NCBI RefSeq assembly: GCF_000962805.1
Contig: NZ_JZTW01000002.1
Span: 124,001-188,000, forward strand
DNA: 64,000 nucleotides
Source of the DNA: Pseudarthrobacter chlorophenolicus
Lineage (GTDB): Bacteria; Actinomycetota; Actinomycetes; Actinomycetales; Micrococcaceae
Direction: 5' to 3'
The first letter of the stretch is position 1. Every line of letters begins with the position of its first letter. The notes under the pieces are model-generated. The model was not told the DNA's origin. It worked only from the letters and a program-made list of their open reading frames with translations, and did not search any database. The position numbers and the translations under genes were made by a program. Positions 29,493 through 38,492 of this stretch are shown in pieces.

Positions 29493-29553
29493 GTTGCCCC
29501 ATCACTTCGGGTCCCTAAAAGCCGGGTTTAATTACCCCAACTGATGGGGCAAC
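29493..29553. repeat. dispersed palindrome, copy B
   Basis: 20-bp arms (29493-29512, 29534-29553; 18 of 20 pair) around a 21-base spacer that begins CCCTAAAAG, as in the copy at 19794-19852. Two of the arm differences between the copies are compensated on the opposite arm. It sits between convergent genes, where it could terminate transcription. Confidence 0.85.
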
Positions 29554-29558
29554 AGGCG

Positions 29559-30236
29559 TTAGGAGACCTGCGCTGCCGAGGGCATCACGGGCCACATGTC
29601 ATCGTCCGCCACCCGCCGGCTTTCCCTGGGGCAGCTCAGCGTGCCGGGAGTCTGGTCCACCAGTTCCGCCGGAGCAAGAGCCCGGTAATCCTGCGAAAGA
29701 ATGACGTCCACGGTGCCGTCCGTCCGGCTGTCCTGGAAATAGTCCGATCCCGGCAGGTTCCGCTGGACACTGAAGGCCGCGGACTGCCCGGCAGCTCCGG
29801 AGATCACAGCGGCAACCCCGCGGTAACTCGGTTCGGTGTTCCCCACCGTCGCCACCACGAATTTGCGCGCCAGGAACTCATCCGCCACGGATTTCGCCAG
29901 CCCTGGCCTGCTGGTGGAGTTGTAGACGTTGAGGTTGACCTGTTCGTTCGGCGTGTAGTCGAACGTCGTGGCCGGACAGGCACTGACGGTCTTCGCGGCG
30001 GGCTCCGCAGAGGGGATGCTGAATCTCCCGTTGATGATGGCAAGGGCCGTGATGATACCGGCTGCGATCAGCCCGATCAGGAGCACCAGGACCACGCCGT
30101 GCAGCACTCGCCGCCGTACACGGGCTGTTTCGTCGGCGTTCCGGCCTGCATCGAACGTGGCCCGCAGCTCCTGCCCGCTCACCACATGGTGCCCGTGCAG
30201 GACGCTGACGTCCTGCGGCTTCTTCTTCCTAGCCAT
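29559..30236 (-). CDS. LytR C-terminal-domain membrane protein
   Basis: A 225-aa protein. The N-terminal ~45 residues are cytoplasmic, then one membrane helix (VLHGVVLVLLIGLIAAGIIT). The extracytoplasmic remainder is a LytR_C domain (VNLNVYNSTSRPGLAKSVADEFLARKFVVATVGN, then VDVILSQDYRAL). Related actinobacterial proteins contribute to envelope integrity. Its start overlaps the stop of the 100-aa gene upstream by 8 bases, so the two are an operon. It ends beside the palindrome copy B. Confidence 0.85.
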   Translation of the reverse strand: MARKKKPQDVSVLHGHHVVSGQELRATFDAGRNADETARVRRRVLHGVVLVLLIGLIAAGIITALAIINGRFSIPSAEPAAKTVSACPATTFDYTPNEQVNLNVYNSTSRPGLAKSVADEFLARKFVVATVGNTEPSYRGVAAVISGAAGQSAAFSVQRNLPGSDYFQDSRTDGTVDVILSQDYRALAPAELVDQTPGTLSCPRESRRVADDDMWPVMPSAAQVS

Positions 30237-30531
30237 CTATCACCAGGACCCGGGCGTGGATCGCGGTGCGCTGGTGCAGGGCAGTCCGGACCGCGCGGTG
30301 CAGCCCGTCCTCCAGGTACAGGGTGCCCTGGTACTGCACCACGTGCGGGAACAGGTCGCCGAAGAACGTGGAGTCCTCCGCAAGGAGCGCCTCCAGGTCC
30401 AAGGTGCGCTTGGTGGTTACCAGTTCGTCCAGCCGGACCGGCCGCGGCGGCAGCGAGGCCCAGTCCTTGGGCGTGCTGTAACCATGGTCGGGGTAAGGGC
30501 GGCCCTCGCCCACAGCTTTGAATATCACCAT
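30229..30531 (-). CDS. conserved actinobacterial 100-aa protein (often labelled VapB-like)
   Basis: A 100-aa protein that I recognise only as a conserved actinobacterial type usually found next to LytR_C proteins, sometimes annotated as VapB-family antitoxin. The C-terminal YLEDGLHRAVRTALHQRTAIHARVLV resembles the ParB/sulfiredoxin-like DGxHR fold. No VapC toxin is adjacent, so an antitoxin role is doubtful. Start ATG at 30531; translationally coupled to the LytR_C gene. Confidence 0.7.
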   Translation of the reverse strand: MVIFKAVGEGRPYPDHGYSTPKDWASLPPRPVRLDELVTTKRTLDLEALLAEDSTFFGDLFPHVVQYQGTLYLEDGLHRAVRTALHQRTAIHARVLVIDG

Positions 30532-30675
30532 GCCACCCTAGGCATCCTGCCGACGGCAGCGGAAGTACCCGGCCGTGGCGCCTTGAGGTTGTAGCCAAAC
30601 GGTGACCATGTCACACGCGGTGACCTTTGGGCCGCCGGAGCGGGGAGTTGACCACCCAACTGAGACAATGGCTCC

Positions 30676-31605
30676 ATGACAGCATCCGAAGCCCCCGCCA
30701 TGTCCGTGCCCGGAACCCGCCTGCCGTCAACCCCGCCGCTGGCGCTCCTGCTGGATGTGGACGGTCCAATAGCCAGCCCCGTCACGCGGGACGTCAAACC
30801 GGAGATCATCGGGGACCTTGTGTCACTGGCTGCCGCCGGTATCCCCGTTATCTTCAACACCGGCCGCTCGGATGCTTTCATCCGGGAACAGGTCATGGAG
30901 CCGATGCTCGCTGCGGGCATCCCGGACGGCACCGTCATCCATGCTGTCTGCGAAAAGGGCGCGGTGTGGTTCAGCTACTCGGCCGCGGGCCCGGGCCCCG
31001 TCCACGTTGACCGGGAACTGGCCGTGCCTGCCGCGTACGGTGACGATATCCGCCGCCTGGTCGCGGAGGACTACAGCGCCCACATGTTCTTCGATGAAAC
31101 CAAGCGGGCCATGGTGTCCGTGGAGCAGCACATTGAGGTGGCCAGCGCCGAGTACCTTGCCGAACAGAAACTCTTCGACGCGGACGCCATGGAGCTGATG
31201 GCCCGCCACGGCCTGGGCGTAGTGCGCCTGGACCACCACGCGCCGGATTCCGACGACGGCGTGGACTACCGCGTGGACCCCACCATCATCTCCACCGATA
31301 TTGAGTCGGTGCGGCTGGGCAAGGACCTTGGGGCGAGCCGGGCAGTTGAACTGCTGGCCGCCCAGGGGATCACGCCCGAAGCCTGGCGGACCGTGGGTGA
31401 TTCCCGGACTGATTACGCCATGGCTGACTGGCTGCACCACAACGACCACCCGGTTAAGCATGTGGACGTCCGCCCCGCTGACGGCGTCCCGGAGAAGCCG
31501 TACGATATCCTGACGGCCAGGGACCTGGGACTTTCAGATTCGGTCATTCACGACGACGCCGGCGGCGCCTTCCTGCGCAGCTGGCGGGAGGCGCTGGGCG
31601 CCTGA
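30676..31605 (+). CDS. HAD-superfamily hydrolase
   Basis: A 309-aa HAD phosphatase-like protein. Motif I is LLDVDGPIA with the Asp nucleophile and second Asp; motif II the Thr in VIFNTGRSD; motif III the Lys in RLGKDLGASRAV; motif IV TVGDSRTDYAMAD. The cap is of the Cof/SPP type (inserted after motif II). The substrate, presumably a sugar or small phosphate ester, is unknown. Confidence 0.85.
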   Translation: MTASEAPAMSVPGTRLPSTPPLALLLDVDGPIASPVTRDVKPEIIGDLVSLAAAGIPVIFNTGRSDAFIREQVMEPMLAAGIPDGTVIHAVCEKGAVWFSYSAAGPGPVHVDRELAVPAAYGDDIRRLVAEDYSAHMFFDETKRAMVSVEQHIEVASAEYLAEQKLFDADAMELMARHGLGVVRLDHHAPDSDDGVDYRVDPTIISTDIESVRLGKDLGASRAVELLAAQGITPEAWRTVGDSRTDYAMADWLHHNDHPVKHVDVRPADGVPEKPYDILTARDLGLSDSVIHDDAGGAFLRSWREALGA

Positions 31606-31732
31606 CGCCGGCCCCTCCCCCGCGGCACCCGGTCCCGGGAGGTCCGCCACATCCCGCTTGACGCGGGCAGCCGACGCAAGCGAAACAAGCTGTTTCCCCC
31701 GCGCCGCTATCATGCAGGTAGAAAGGCTTACT

Positions 31733-33349
31733 TTGACCAGCACGGAGACAACCATCACAGAAGCACCGGTCCAGGACGAGGTTTACTACGCCGGACAGCC
31801 CTCAAGCGAGGAACAGTTCCATTCCGAGGTGACCTCGGCCGAGGCTGAACAGCGGTTCAGGCTCCGCCCTGACGTGATCCGGCACAAGGGCCGCTACGCC
31901 GTCGTCAACGACAACAGGACCCCCTACCAGGCCATGGTGGAAGACCTGCTGTTCCTGCGCAACGTGCTGGCCAACGCCGGGCTGGCGTACCTCCTGGTGC
32001 GAGGCAACAACGACCGGCCTGTCATCGCATTGGGCTGGCGGGACCGGAAAAAGCTCCGGGCCGCCCTGGTGGAAGCCTGCCGGGACGAGCCCTTCTACTC
32101 CATGACCGTTGACGCCAAGAAGAAGACCTCCGTCCTGGTAGCGGACGGCGAACTGTCCTCCAACCGGCAGGCGCGCATCTTCCGTCTCTACCGGCCCCGC
32201 GTGGAACCGGTAGGCGGCTTCGAGTTCGGCGCCTCCGCCGGTGTGCAGATCGAGCTGTGGTCCTTCGAGGGCGAGCAGATCATCCTGCCCATCGAAAACT
32301 CACTGACGCGCCGGACGCTCCTGCGCCAGGACGCGGTCCGCGGAACGGTGGAACGCTACGGCCACACCTGGCCCACCATCGAGAACATGTTCGCCGACCA
32401 CGCCAGCGACATCAGCTTCGACATCGATCTGGTGTTCTCCTGGGTGGACGGCAGCTCGCCCGAATACATTGCCGCCCGGCGTGCCCAGCAGAAGGACGCC
32501 GTCCTGGGCGAGGGCGACGACCACGAGGCCCGGTTCCGGCAGATCGACGAGCTCAAGTACGCGCTGCGTTCCGTCTACATGTTCGCACCGTGGATCCGCC
32601 GCATCTTCATCGCCACGGATTCCCCCGCCCCGGCCTGGCTGGCAGAGCACCCCGCGGTGACCATCGTCCGGAGCGAGGAGTTCTTCGCCGATCCCTCGGT
32701 GCTGCCAACCCACAACTCCCAGGCCGTCGAGTGCCAGCTGCACCACATCGACGGGCTCTCTGAACACTTCCTGTACTCCAACGACGACATGTTCTTCGGC
32801 CGGCCTGTCAGCCCGGACCTGTTCTTCACCCCCGGCGGCATCACCAAGTTCATTGAGGCGGAAACCAGGATCGGCCTGGGCGACAACGCCGCGGAACGCA
32901 GCGGGTTCGAGAACGCAGCACGGGTCAACCGTAAGTTGCTCTGGACCAGGTTCGGCCGGATCACCACCCGCCACTTGGAGCACACTGCTGCGCCGCTGCG
33001 CCGGAGCCTCATCACGCAGATGGAGGAGGAGTTTCCGGAGGAGTTCCGGAAGACTGCCGCCAGCAGGTTCCGGGCGGCCGACAACATCTCGGTGACCAAC
33101 TCGTTCTACCACTACTACGCGCTGCTGACCGGACGTGCCGTCACGCAGACCGCGGCCAAGGTGCGCTACGTGGACACCACCATGCGGGCCGGGCTGAACT
33201 ACCTGCCGAAGCTGCTGGCCAAGCGCAACATGGACTTCTTCTGCCTCAATGACGGCAGCTTCCCGGAAGTCGCAGCCGATGAACGCGCCGAACTGGTCAC
33301 GGATTTCCTGGAAAAGTACTATCCCATCAAGGCGCCCTGGGAGAAGTAG
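31733..33349 (+). CDS. Stealth-family phosphotransferase
   Basis: A 538-aa cytoplasmic sugar-phosphate transferase. The four Stealth conserved regions are present: DIDLVFSWVDGSSPEY (CR1), DELKYALRSVYMFAPWIRRI to LPTHNSQAVECQLHHI and LYSNDDMFFGRPV (CR2), TRHLEHTAAPLRRSL (CR3), and LLAKRNMDFFCLNDG (CR4). Such enzymes add hexose-1-phosphate units to extracellular polysaccharide or envelope polymers. I prefer the TTG at 31733 with GAAAGG six bases upstream; an ATG at 31712 is the alternative. No capsule gene cluster surrounds it. Confidence 0.9.
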   Translation: MTSTETTITEAPVQDEVYYAGQPSSEEQFHSEVTSAEAEQRFRLRPDVIRHKGRYAVVNDNRTPYQAMVEDLLFLRNVLANAGLAYLLVRGNNDRPVIALGWRDRKKLRAALVEACRDEPFYSMTVDAKKKTSVLVADGELSSNRQARIFRLYRPRVEPVGGFEFGASAGVQIELWSFEGEQIILPIENSLTRRTLLRQDAVRGTVERYGHTWPTIENMFADHASDISFDIDLVFSWVDGSSPEYIAARRAQQKDAVLGEGDDHEARFRQIDELKYALRSVYMFAPWIRRIFIATDSPAPAWLAEHPAVTIVRSEEFFADPSVLPTHNSQAVECQLHHIDGLSEHFLYSNDDMFFGRPVSPDLFFTPGGITKFIEAETRIGLGDNAAERSGFENAARVNRKLLWTRFGRITTRHLEHTAAPLRRSLITQMEEEFPEEFRKTAASRFRAADNISVTNSFYHYYALLTGRAVTQTAAKVRYVDTTMRAGLNYLPKLLAKRNMDFFCLNDGSFPEVAADERAELVTDFLEKYYPIKAPWEK

Positions 33350-33384
33350 CACCGCTTGTGACGTCAACGGAAGCCGGCGCAAAG

Positions 33385-34314
33385 TCAGCGCCCGGTGGTG
33401 GCGCCTGTCCTTGGCGATGTGCGCTGCTTCGCGGTCTCGGGGATGCGGACCCCGGCTGCGGCGAGGCGCCGGGCAGTCTCTTCCGGCGAGACGTACTCGC
33501 CCACCGTCGTCGCGCTTCCCATGGGGACCACTGAGTGGACAATCGTGTGCTCGTACACGTGGACCAGGTTGAATGCCTGGCCGCCGTCCTGCCCCCGCGT
33601 GCCGCCGACCGGGACGTTGAGGTCCTGGGTGTAGCAGCTGGCGGAGGCCACCGACACCGGGATCCCGGCGAAGGTGGCGGTGGTGGAATAGTGAAGGTGC
33701 CCGGCCAGGATGGTCCGCACATCTGAATTCCGGACCACCGCAGCCAACGCTCCCTGGTCACGCAATTCCACCAGCACCGACAGGTCCAGGACCGAGGGCA
33801 CGGGCGGATGGTGCAGGGCGAGGATGGTGCCGTCCGGCGCGGGCGTCTCAAGTTCCCTGGCCAACCACTCCAGTTGGGACCCACTCAGCTCCCCGTGGTG
33901 GTACCCGGGAACGGTGGTGTCCATGGTGATCACGCGCAGGCCGTTGATGAAGTAGCTGTTGTCCACCGGAGCGTCATCGCGGGGCTGGTCCAGCAGGCCC
34001 TCGCGGAAGTTGGCACGGTTGTCATGGTTTCCCATGGCCCAGATGACCTCGGCGCCGAGCTCCTTGCAAGCGGGATCGACAATAGCGCGCAGCTTGGCGT
34101 AAGCGCCCGGCTCGCCCTTGTCAGCAAGGTCGCCGGTAAAGATGACGGCCTCCGGCCTCGCCCCGGACGCCTTGACCTCGTCAAAGAGCTGCGTAAGACG
34201 GGCTTCGCTGTCAACGACGCCGTACAGGGGTTCCGGACCTCCCAACAAATGGGGATCGCTCAGGTGGAGTAGGAAGTGGCGTGGCCGGGGATGTTCGGCC
34301 TCGATGTGCTCCAT
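33385..34314 (-). CDS. metallophosphoesterase (CpdA-like 3',5'-cyclic-nucleotide phosphodiesterase type)
   Basis: A 309-aa calcineurin-like phosphoesterase. The metal-binding motifs appear in order: [12 protein letters not shown] (DxH), [13 protein letters not shown] (GDxxD), AMGNHDNR (GNHD), [11 protein letters not shown] (H), [10 protein letters not shown] (GHxH). The layout fits class III cyclic-nucleotide phosphodiesterases. No signal peptide. Whether the substrate is cAMP cannot be told. Confidence 0.88.
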   Translation of the reverse strand: MEHIEAEHPRPRHFLLHLSDPHLLGGPEPLYGVVDSEARLTQLFDEVKASGARPEAVIFTGDLADKGEPGAYAKLRAIVDPACKELGAEVIWAMGNHDNRANFREGLLDQPRDDAPVDNSYFINGLRVITMDTTVPGYHHGELSGSQLEWLARELETPAPDGTILALHHPPVPSVLDLSVLVELRDQGALAAVVRNSDVRTILAGHLHYSTTATFAGIPVSVASASCYTQDLNVPVGGTRGQDGGQAFNLVHVYEHTIVHSVVPMGSATTVGEYVSPEETARRLAAAGVRIPETAKQRTSPRTGATTGR

Positions 34315-34478
34315 TGCTACCTCTGTGGTCGGTGGGAAACGGCGCTTCCCTTGTACCCCTCAGTAATATTTATCCAATCAGACATTTGGCAAACTTTGGG
34401 CAAATCGCCGGAGCTGATGTGGAAAAAGCTAAAAGAACTGCGCTTTCTGCAGGGCAAATTCGGGAAATAGCCTACATT

Positions 34479-34964
34479 TCAGCCGAGTGCTTTTTCAATC
34501 GCGTCGATGACCTCCGCCGAATCCGGCTCCACGGTGGGTGCGAACCGCGCCACCACGTCGCCTTCGCGGTTCACCAGGAACTTCTCGAAGTTCCACTTCA
34601 CCAGCCCCGGAAGGATCCCTGTCTTGAACTTGGTCAGCTCGGCGTAGAGCGGGTGCTGGTTCTTGCCGCGCACATCGGCCTTGGTGGTCAGCGGGAACGA
34701 GACACCGAAGTTGCGCTCGCAGAACTCGGCTATTTCGCTGTCACTGCCCGGTTCCTGGCCTGCGAACTGGTTGCAGGGGACGCCGAGGATCTCGAATCCC
34801 CGGTCGCGGAACTTGCCGTACAGGGCTTCCAGGCCCGCGTACTGCGGCGTGAAACCACAGTTCGAGGCGACGTTGACTACAAGAACCACGTTGCCCTTGA
34901 ACCGGGCGAACTCGGTGGTGGTGCCATCATTCAGGGTCAGGTGGATTGGGTACAGGGGTGCCAC
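34479..34964 (-). CDS. glutathione peroxidase-family thiol peroxidase
   Basis: A 161-aa peroxidase. The peroxidatic Cys36 lies in NVASNCGFTPQY; the Gln in VPCNQFAGQEPG and Trp/Asn in VKWNFEKFLVNREG complete the catalytic set. Actinobacteria lack glutathione, so the reductant is probably thioredoxin or mycothiol. The open frame extends upstream; I choose the GTG at 34964 because GAGGA is 8 bases before it and the protein then begins where homologues do. An ATG at 34991 is the alternative. Confidence 0.9.
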   Translation of the reverse strand: MAPLYPIHLTLNDGTTTEFARFKGNVVLVVNVASNCGFTPQYAGLEALYGKFRDRGFEILGVPCNQFAGQEPGSDSEIAEFCERNFGVSFPLTTKADVRGKNQHPLYAELTKFKTGILPGLVKWNFEKFLVNREGDVVARFAPTVEPDSAEVIDAIEKALG

Positions 34965-35086
34965 GCGTTGCGTCCTCAGGTAGTTGTCCATGCCGGTGCT
35001 TCGTTGCCAACCGCCCACGGTACTGGTCGCGGCTGCGTGTTTCCTGTACGTGGGGTGGTTCGGCGTGGGCCCGGGGGGATTCCGGC

Positions 35087-36592
35087 CTAAGGGTCCGTTG
35101 CAGGCAACGTGGCGGAGGGCTGCGGCGTTGGGGTCGGCGCGGCAGTAGGGGGCAGGGTGGCGGTGGAAGTCGGCACCGGGCTTGGCGCCACGGACGACGG
35201 CGGAGGTGCAGTCGGCGTCAAGCCAGACGATGAGGGCGTGGGCGTGGGAGGCAGCGTGGGACTTGGCACTGGCGTAGAAGTGGGCGTCGGGCTCGGCGAC
35301 GGTGCGGGAGTAGGAGTGGGCGTGGGCGTGGGAGGCAGCGTGGGACTTGGCACTGGCGTAGAAGTGGGCGTAGTCGTTGGCGACGGGGTGGGCGTTGGTG
35401 TCGGAGTAGGCCTGGGCGTGGGAGTTGGGGTCGGCGTGGGCGTCTGCGTCGGGCTCGGTGAGGGCGATGGTGACGAAGGCGTCGGTGTCGGCGTCGGGCT
35501 GGGGGTCGCGGCCGGCGCCGTCGGACTCGGCGTAGGCGTAGGCGTAGGCGTAGGCGTAGGCGTAGGCGACGGTACGTGGGGAGCACCCGGCGGCGGCAGG
35601 ACTGTTCCCGTAGGCCCTGGCGTTACCGGGGGGAAAGGTGACGGAGACGCCGTGGCGGGGGGCGTCGTCGGTGCAGCGCTCTCCTCCTGGCCGGCCGACG
35701 GATCCGCCCCCACCCCCAAAGGAATGGTCCACACCGTGGCCCCCGATGGAGCTCCGGCGCCAGGGGCATAGGAAACCATGGGCCCGGGCACAGGTCCTCC
35801 CAATGCGCGGAGCGTCATCAGGCTCCAGCCCCGGGGGCTGACGTAACGGCCGTCCATGATCGTTTCGAAGTGCAGGTGGCACCCGGTGGACCAGCCGGTG
35901 GTCCCCACCCGGGCGATGGCCTGTCCAACCTGCACCTTGTCTCCCGCACGGACTGCAATCGACTCGAGGTGGTTGTAGGTGGTGATGAGGCCGTCGCCAT
36001 GGTCAATTTCCACCCGGTTGCCGCCGCCCCAAGGGTGCCAGCCGGCAGCCCGCACCACGCCGGAATCGGCGGCGTACACCGTTGTCCCGCAGGGCGCCGC
36101 GTAGTCCTGGCCAAGATGGAAATCCCCTGCCGTCCCTGTCAGCGGGCTGGTGCGGAAACCGAAGGGAGAGCTGGCATTCAGGAGGGCCAGCGGTGCCATC
36201 AGGAAGCCTGCCGGTGGCCTGCCGATGCCCGACAGTTCCATCGACACCGTGGACTGTGAGCCAACTCCCGAGCTGCCTACCTGGGGGCGCGGAAAAGCTA
36301 TGGCAGCCCCAGGATCCGTAAGGATTGCCGGGGACAGCAGGCCGGGACCAACGCGGCCGGACGCCTGTGTCTCCAGGTCAGGTGTCCCGGGAAGTGGGAA
36401 GCCGTTCCCCGCACCAGTTAACGACCCATTCGCCGCGGGTGTGGCGGCGGTCCGGACGGTGTCGGCTGAACCTGGCCACAGGCCGGCGGACGAAGCACTG
36501 GCGTTGACCGCACCGAAGGCCACCGCCAAGGCACCGGTAGCAACCAGCGCACGCGCGGCAGGGTGGCTGAAGCGCCGGGCATCTCCGCCCAT
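35087..36592 (-). CDS. secreted M23 metallopeptidase with long Pro/Thr-rich tail
   Basis: A 501-aa exported cell-wall endopeptidase. A signal-like hydrophobic N-terminus ([21 protein letters not shown]) is followed by a LytM/M23 domain at ~150-275: [19 protein letters not shown], the [20 protein letters not shown] strand, and [17 protein letters not shown], giving the zinc His/Asp and catalytic HxH. About 200 residues of PT/PTPS-rich low complexity form the C-terminus, encoded by simple DNA repeats, perhaps a wall-spanning linker. ATG at 36592 follows GGGGAA. Confidence 0.88.
   Translation of the reverse strand: MGGDARRFSHPAARALVATGALAVAFGAVNASASSAGLWPGSADTVRTAATPAANGSLTGAGNGFPLPGTPDLETQASGRVGPGLLSPAILTDPGAAIAFPRPQVGSSGVGSQSTVSMELSGIGRPPAGFLMAPLALLNASSPFGFRTSPLTGTAGDFHLGQDYAAPCGTTVYAADSGVVRAAGWHPWGGGNRVEIDHGDGLITTYNHLESIAVRAGDKVQVGQAIARVGTTGWSTGCHLHFETIMDGRYVSPRGWSLMTLRALGGPVPGPMVSYAPGAGAPSGATVWTIPLGVGADPSAGQEESAAPTTPPATASPSPFPPVTPGPTGTVLPPPGAPHVPSPTPTPTPTPTPTPSPTAPAATPSPTPTPTPSSPSPSPSPTQTPTPTPTPTPRPTPTPTPTPSPTTTPTSTPVPSPTLPPTPTPTPTPAPSPSPTPTSTPVPSPTLPPTPTPSSSGLTPTAPPPSSVAPSPVPTSTATLPPTAAPTPTPQPSATLPATDP
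35238..35564 (-). repeat. simple repeats inside the M23 tail
   Basis: Six perfect hexamers GGCGTA occur at 35529-35564, and an exact 50-bp direct repeat at 35238-35287 and 35322-35371. All encode Pro-Thr-type linker on the minus strand and keep the frame (units divisible by three). Length variation by slippage is likely. Confidence 0.85.
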
Positions 36593-36831
36593 ACCGGTTC
36601 CCCAATGCTTGCCCAATTGACTGGCTCCAGAAGGTAGCCACCCGCGCTTTCTTGACGGTACATCTCATGGGACCACACGGGTGGACCGGTGTGAACCCCT
36701 AAGAACACATTGCGGGGATTATGTGGAAACCCGCAGGTTGGACTGGTGCGGGACATGGAAGCCCTGGTCCCCGGTGAGCTGTCCAGGGCAAGTCCCTCCC
36801 ACCGACCGGCAGAACCGGGCAACAATGGGGT

Positions 36832-37752
36832 ATGCGGAGCTTTCTTCGGAAGTGGCAAGGCGAAATCAGGAGGACGTTCACCGGAAGGTCGGACGCCCCT
36901 CCGGACTGGGCCGTGCGGCTCGAAGACGGGGACGACGCCGGATACCACCACCCCGGTTCCGCTGTGTGGGCCGTCCACGGCTCCATGTCCACGATCGTGG
37001 CGGGAATCCGGACACTCCTGATGCAGTCCCTCCATCCGGGGGCATTGGCCGGTGTCCACGAGCACTCGAACTTCCGGGAGGACCCGTTGGGCCGCCTTGC
37101 CCACACGATCCGCTGGATCTTCACGGTGACGTACGGTTCACGGGAAGCCGCAGAAGAAGCCTCGGGCAGGGTGCGCCGCCTGCATGTACCCGTGCGCGGA
37201 ACCTATGACGGCAACGATGGCCACGCGCACAGCTACAGCGCCAACGATCCCCACCTGGCCAGCTGGATCCACGTTGCCTTCACGGACGCGTTCCTGGCCT
37301 CACACAAAATCTGGGGCGGCCCCGTCCCGGGTGGCCCTGATGCTTACGTCCGTGAGTGGGCGCAGGCAGGCAGGCTGATGGGCGTCGACCGGCCTCCGTT
37401 GACGGAGGCTGAGATGCGGGCCGAACTGGACCGCTGGTACGACAGCAACCAACTGCGCGCGGACCACCGGGTCGCCGAGACGGTGGAGTTCATCCGAAAG
37501 GCTCCCCTGCACCCGATGCTGCGGCCTGGCTATCGTGTTCTCTTTGCCGGCGCCGTGTACAGCCTCGAGCCCCGGTATCGGGAGATGCTGGGGCTCTCGG
37601 TCCCGAGGCTGGGCCCGTTCCCACTGCCGGTGAGGCTGGCCACCAAAGCCGTCCTCGGCGTCGTACGCCTCACGCTTGGTCCCCGTGGACCGAGTGAAAT
37701 TGCCGCGCGGGCACGTCTGCTCCGGTTGGGAATGGCGGCACCCGACGCCTAA
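36832..37752 (+). CDS. DUF2236/MpaB-family oxygenase-like protein
   Basis: A 306-aa protein of the DUF2236 family, whose studied members (latex-clearing protein type, MpaB) are b-type heme enzymes. SMSTIVAGIRTLLMQSLHPGALAGVHEHS, DPLGRLAHTIRWIFTVTYG, the DPHLASWIHVAFTDAFL segment and FAGAVYSLEPRYREMLGL are typical. No signal peptide is seen. The physiological substrate is unknown. The ATG at 36832 has only a weak GGGG upstream. Confidence 0.85.
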   Translation: MRSFLRKWQGEIRRTFTGRSDAPPDWAVRLEDGDDAGYHHPGSAVWAVHGSMSTIVAGIRTLLMQSLHPGALAGVHEHSNFREDPLGRLAHTIRWIFTVTYGSREAAEEASGRVRRLHVPVRGTYDGNDGHAHSYSANDPHLASWIHVAFTDAFLASHKIWGGPVPGGPDAYVREWAQAGRLMGVDRPPLTEAEMRAELDRWYDSNQLRADHRVAETVEFIRKAPLHPMLRPGYRVLFAGAVYSLEPRYREMLGLSVPRLGPFPLPVRLATKAVLGVVRLTLGPRGPSEIAARARLLRLGMAAPDA

Positions 37753-37794
37753 GCACAGGCCCTCCGGAATGCCCGCCTCCTGGCCAGAGCATGC

Positions 37795-37826
37795 AAAAAC
37801 CCGGCCCCACACCGTGGGACCGGGTT
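37795..37826 (-). terminator. terminator of tRNA-Ser
   Basis: On the minus strand, arms AACCCGG/CCGGGTT with inner CCCAC/GTGGG form a stem followed by a run of T, 7 bases beyond the tRNA 3' end. Confidence 0.85.
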
Positions 37827-37832
37827 CCTGGC

Positions 37833-37920
37833 TGGCGGAGAATGGGGGATTTGAACCCCCGAGGGCGTTAACCCAACACGCGTTCCAGGCGTGCGCCATA
37901 GGCCGCTAGGCGAATTCTCC
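37833..37920 (-). tRNA. tRNA-Ser (anticodon GGA)
   Basis: An 88-nt tRNA with encoded CCA. The acceptor stem GGAGAAT pairs with ATTCTCC; discriminator G; the anticodon loop CTGGAAC gives GGA; a long variable arm marks serine; the T-loop GTTCAAATC is normal. It reads UCC/UCU codons. Confidence 0.97.
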
Positions 37921-38347
37921 AGCTGCTCTTGAATCAAAAGCAGATACTAGATTACCTGAAGATTCGCGCATCGCCCAATTGGGCCATTTTCGGCATTACG
38001 ACGGCGCCTGGCCGGCCGCCGCGGCGCTGGCCATGATGAGTTCCGCCCGCCCGGCTGGCCAGCCACCCAAAGGGGCCGTGCAACAGAAATGGGCGCCCCC
38101 AACGCGCCCATTCCATCGCACACTGTTGAGCTGCCGGGTCCGGCCCGTTCAGCCAGGCCACACAGCTCACAACCTTGAGATTGCCCCAATCGGTGTACAT
38201 ACCTATGATCGCGGCTGCCGGCGGGATAAGCAATGGAAATGACCCCCTCTGCGCTCGCCGTTCCATCCTCGGGCAGGCGGGGCGGGCGGAAGATGCGTGG
38301 GCGCCGCCGATTCGAGTCGGGCCCGATGTTCAGGTAAAGTATCTGAC
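37921..38347. other. intergenic region between tRNA-Ser and SRP RNA
   Basis: About 430 bases without a supported gene. It should contain the tRNA promoter (minus strand, TAGTAT-like -10 near 37948-37953) and the SRP RNA promoter (TAAAGT at 38335-38340, with TTCGAG at 38311-38316 as a possible -35). Short open frames on both strands show no recognisable family or ribosome site. Confidence 0.6.
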
Positions 38348-38437
38348 GGCCCCTCATGTGGCGTCATCCTGTTGAACTCCCCCAGGACCGGAAGGTAGCA
38401 AGGGTAGACGGGCTCTGGCGGGTGCATGGGGGGTCTT
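38348..38437 (+). ncRNA. ffs: signal recognition particle RNA, small (4.5S) type
   Basis: The conserved domain IV core is visible: CAGGACCGGAAGGTAGCA then AGGGTAGACGGGCTCTGG, including the GGAAG tetraloop and asymmetric internal loop that bind Ffh. Flanks CCCCTCATG and GCATGGGG close the helix. Position directly upstream of dnaX is usual in actinobacteria. The ends are estimated from pairing. Confidence 0.9.
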
Positions 38438-38492
38438 TACTATTCCCCCACAGGGCGGCAGGATGTCGGCCCGGATTGGTAGGGTTTTTCCT

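Noticed and set aside
34385..34410. CAAACTTTG followed by GCAAA, reminiscent of RamB target sites
   Set aside because: The exact RamB consensus cannot be confirmed from memory and the neighbouring genes are not acetate genes; no similar site was seen in the ramB-aceA gap.
34479..35882. A 467-aa fused open frame joining the peroxidase to upstream repeat sequence
   Set aside because: The upstream part is the out-of-frame reading of the M23 Pro-Thr repeats; the peroxidase has its own start with a good ribosome site.
37952..38266. A 104-aa minus-strand open frame between tRNA-Ser and SRP RNA
   Set aside because: It has no family match, no clear ribosome site and competes with overlapping frames; kept only as a possibility.
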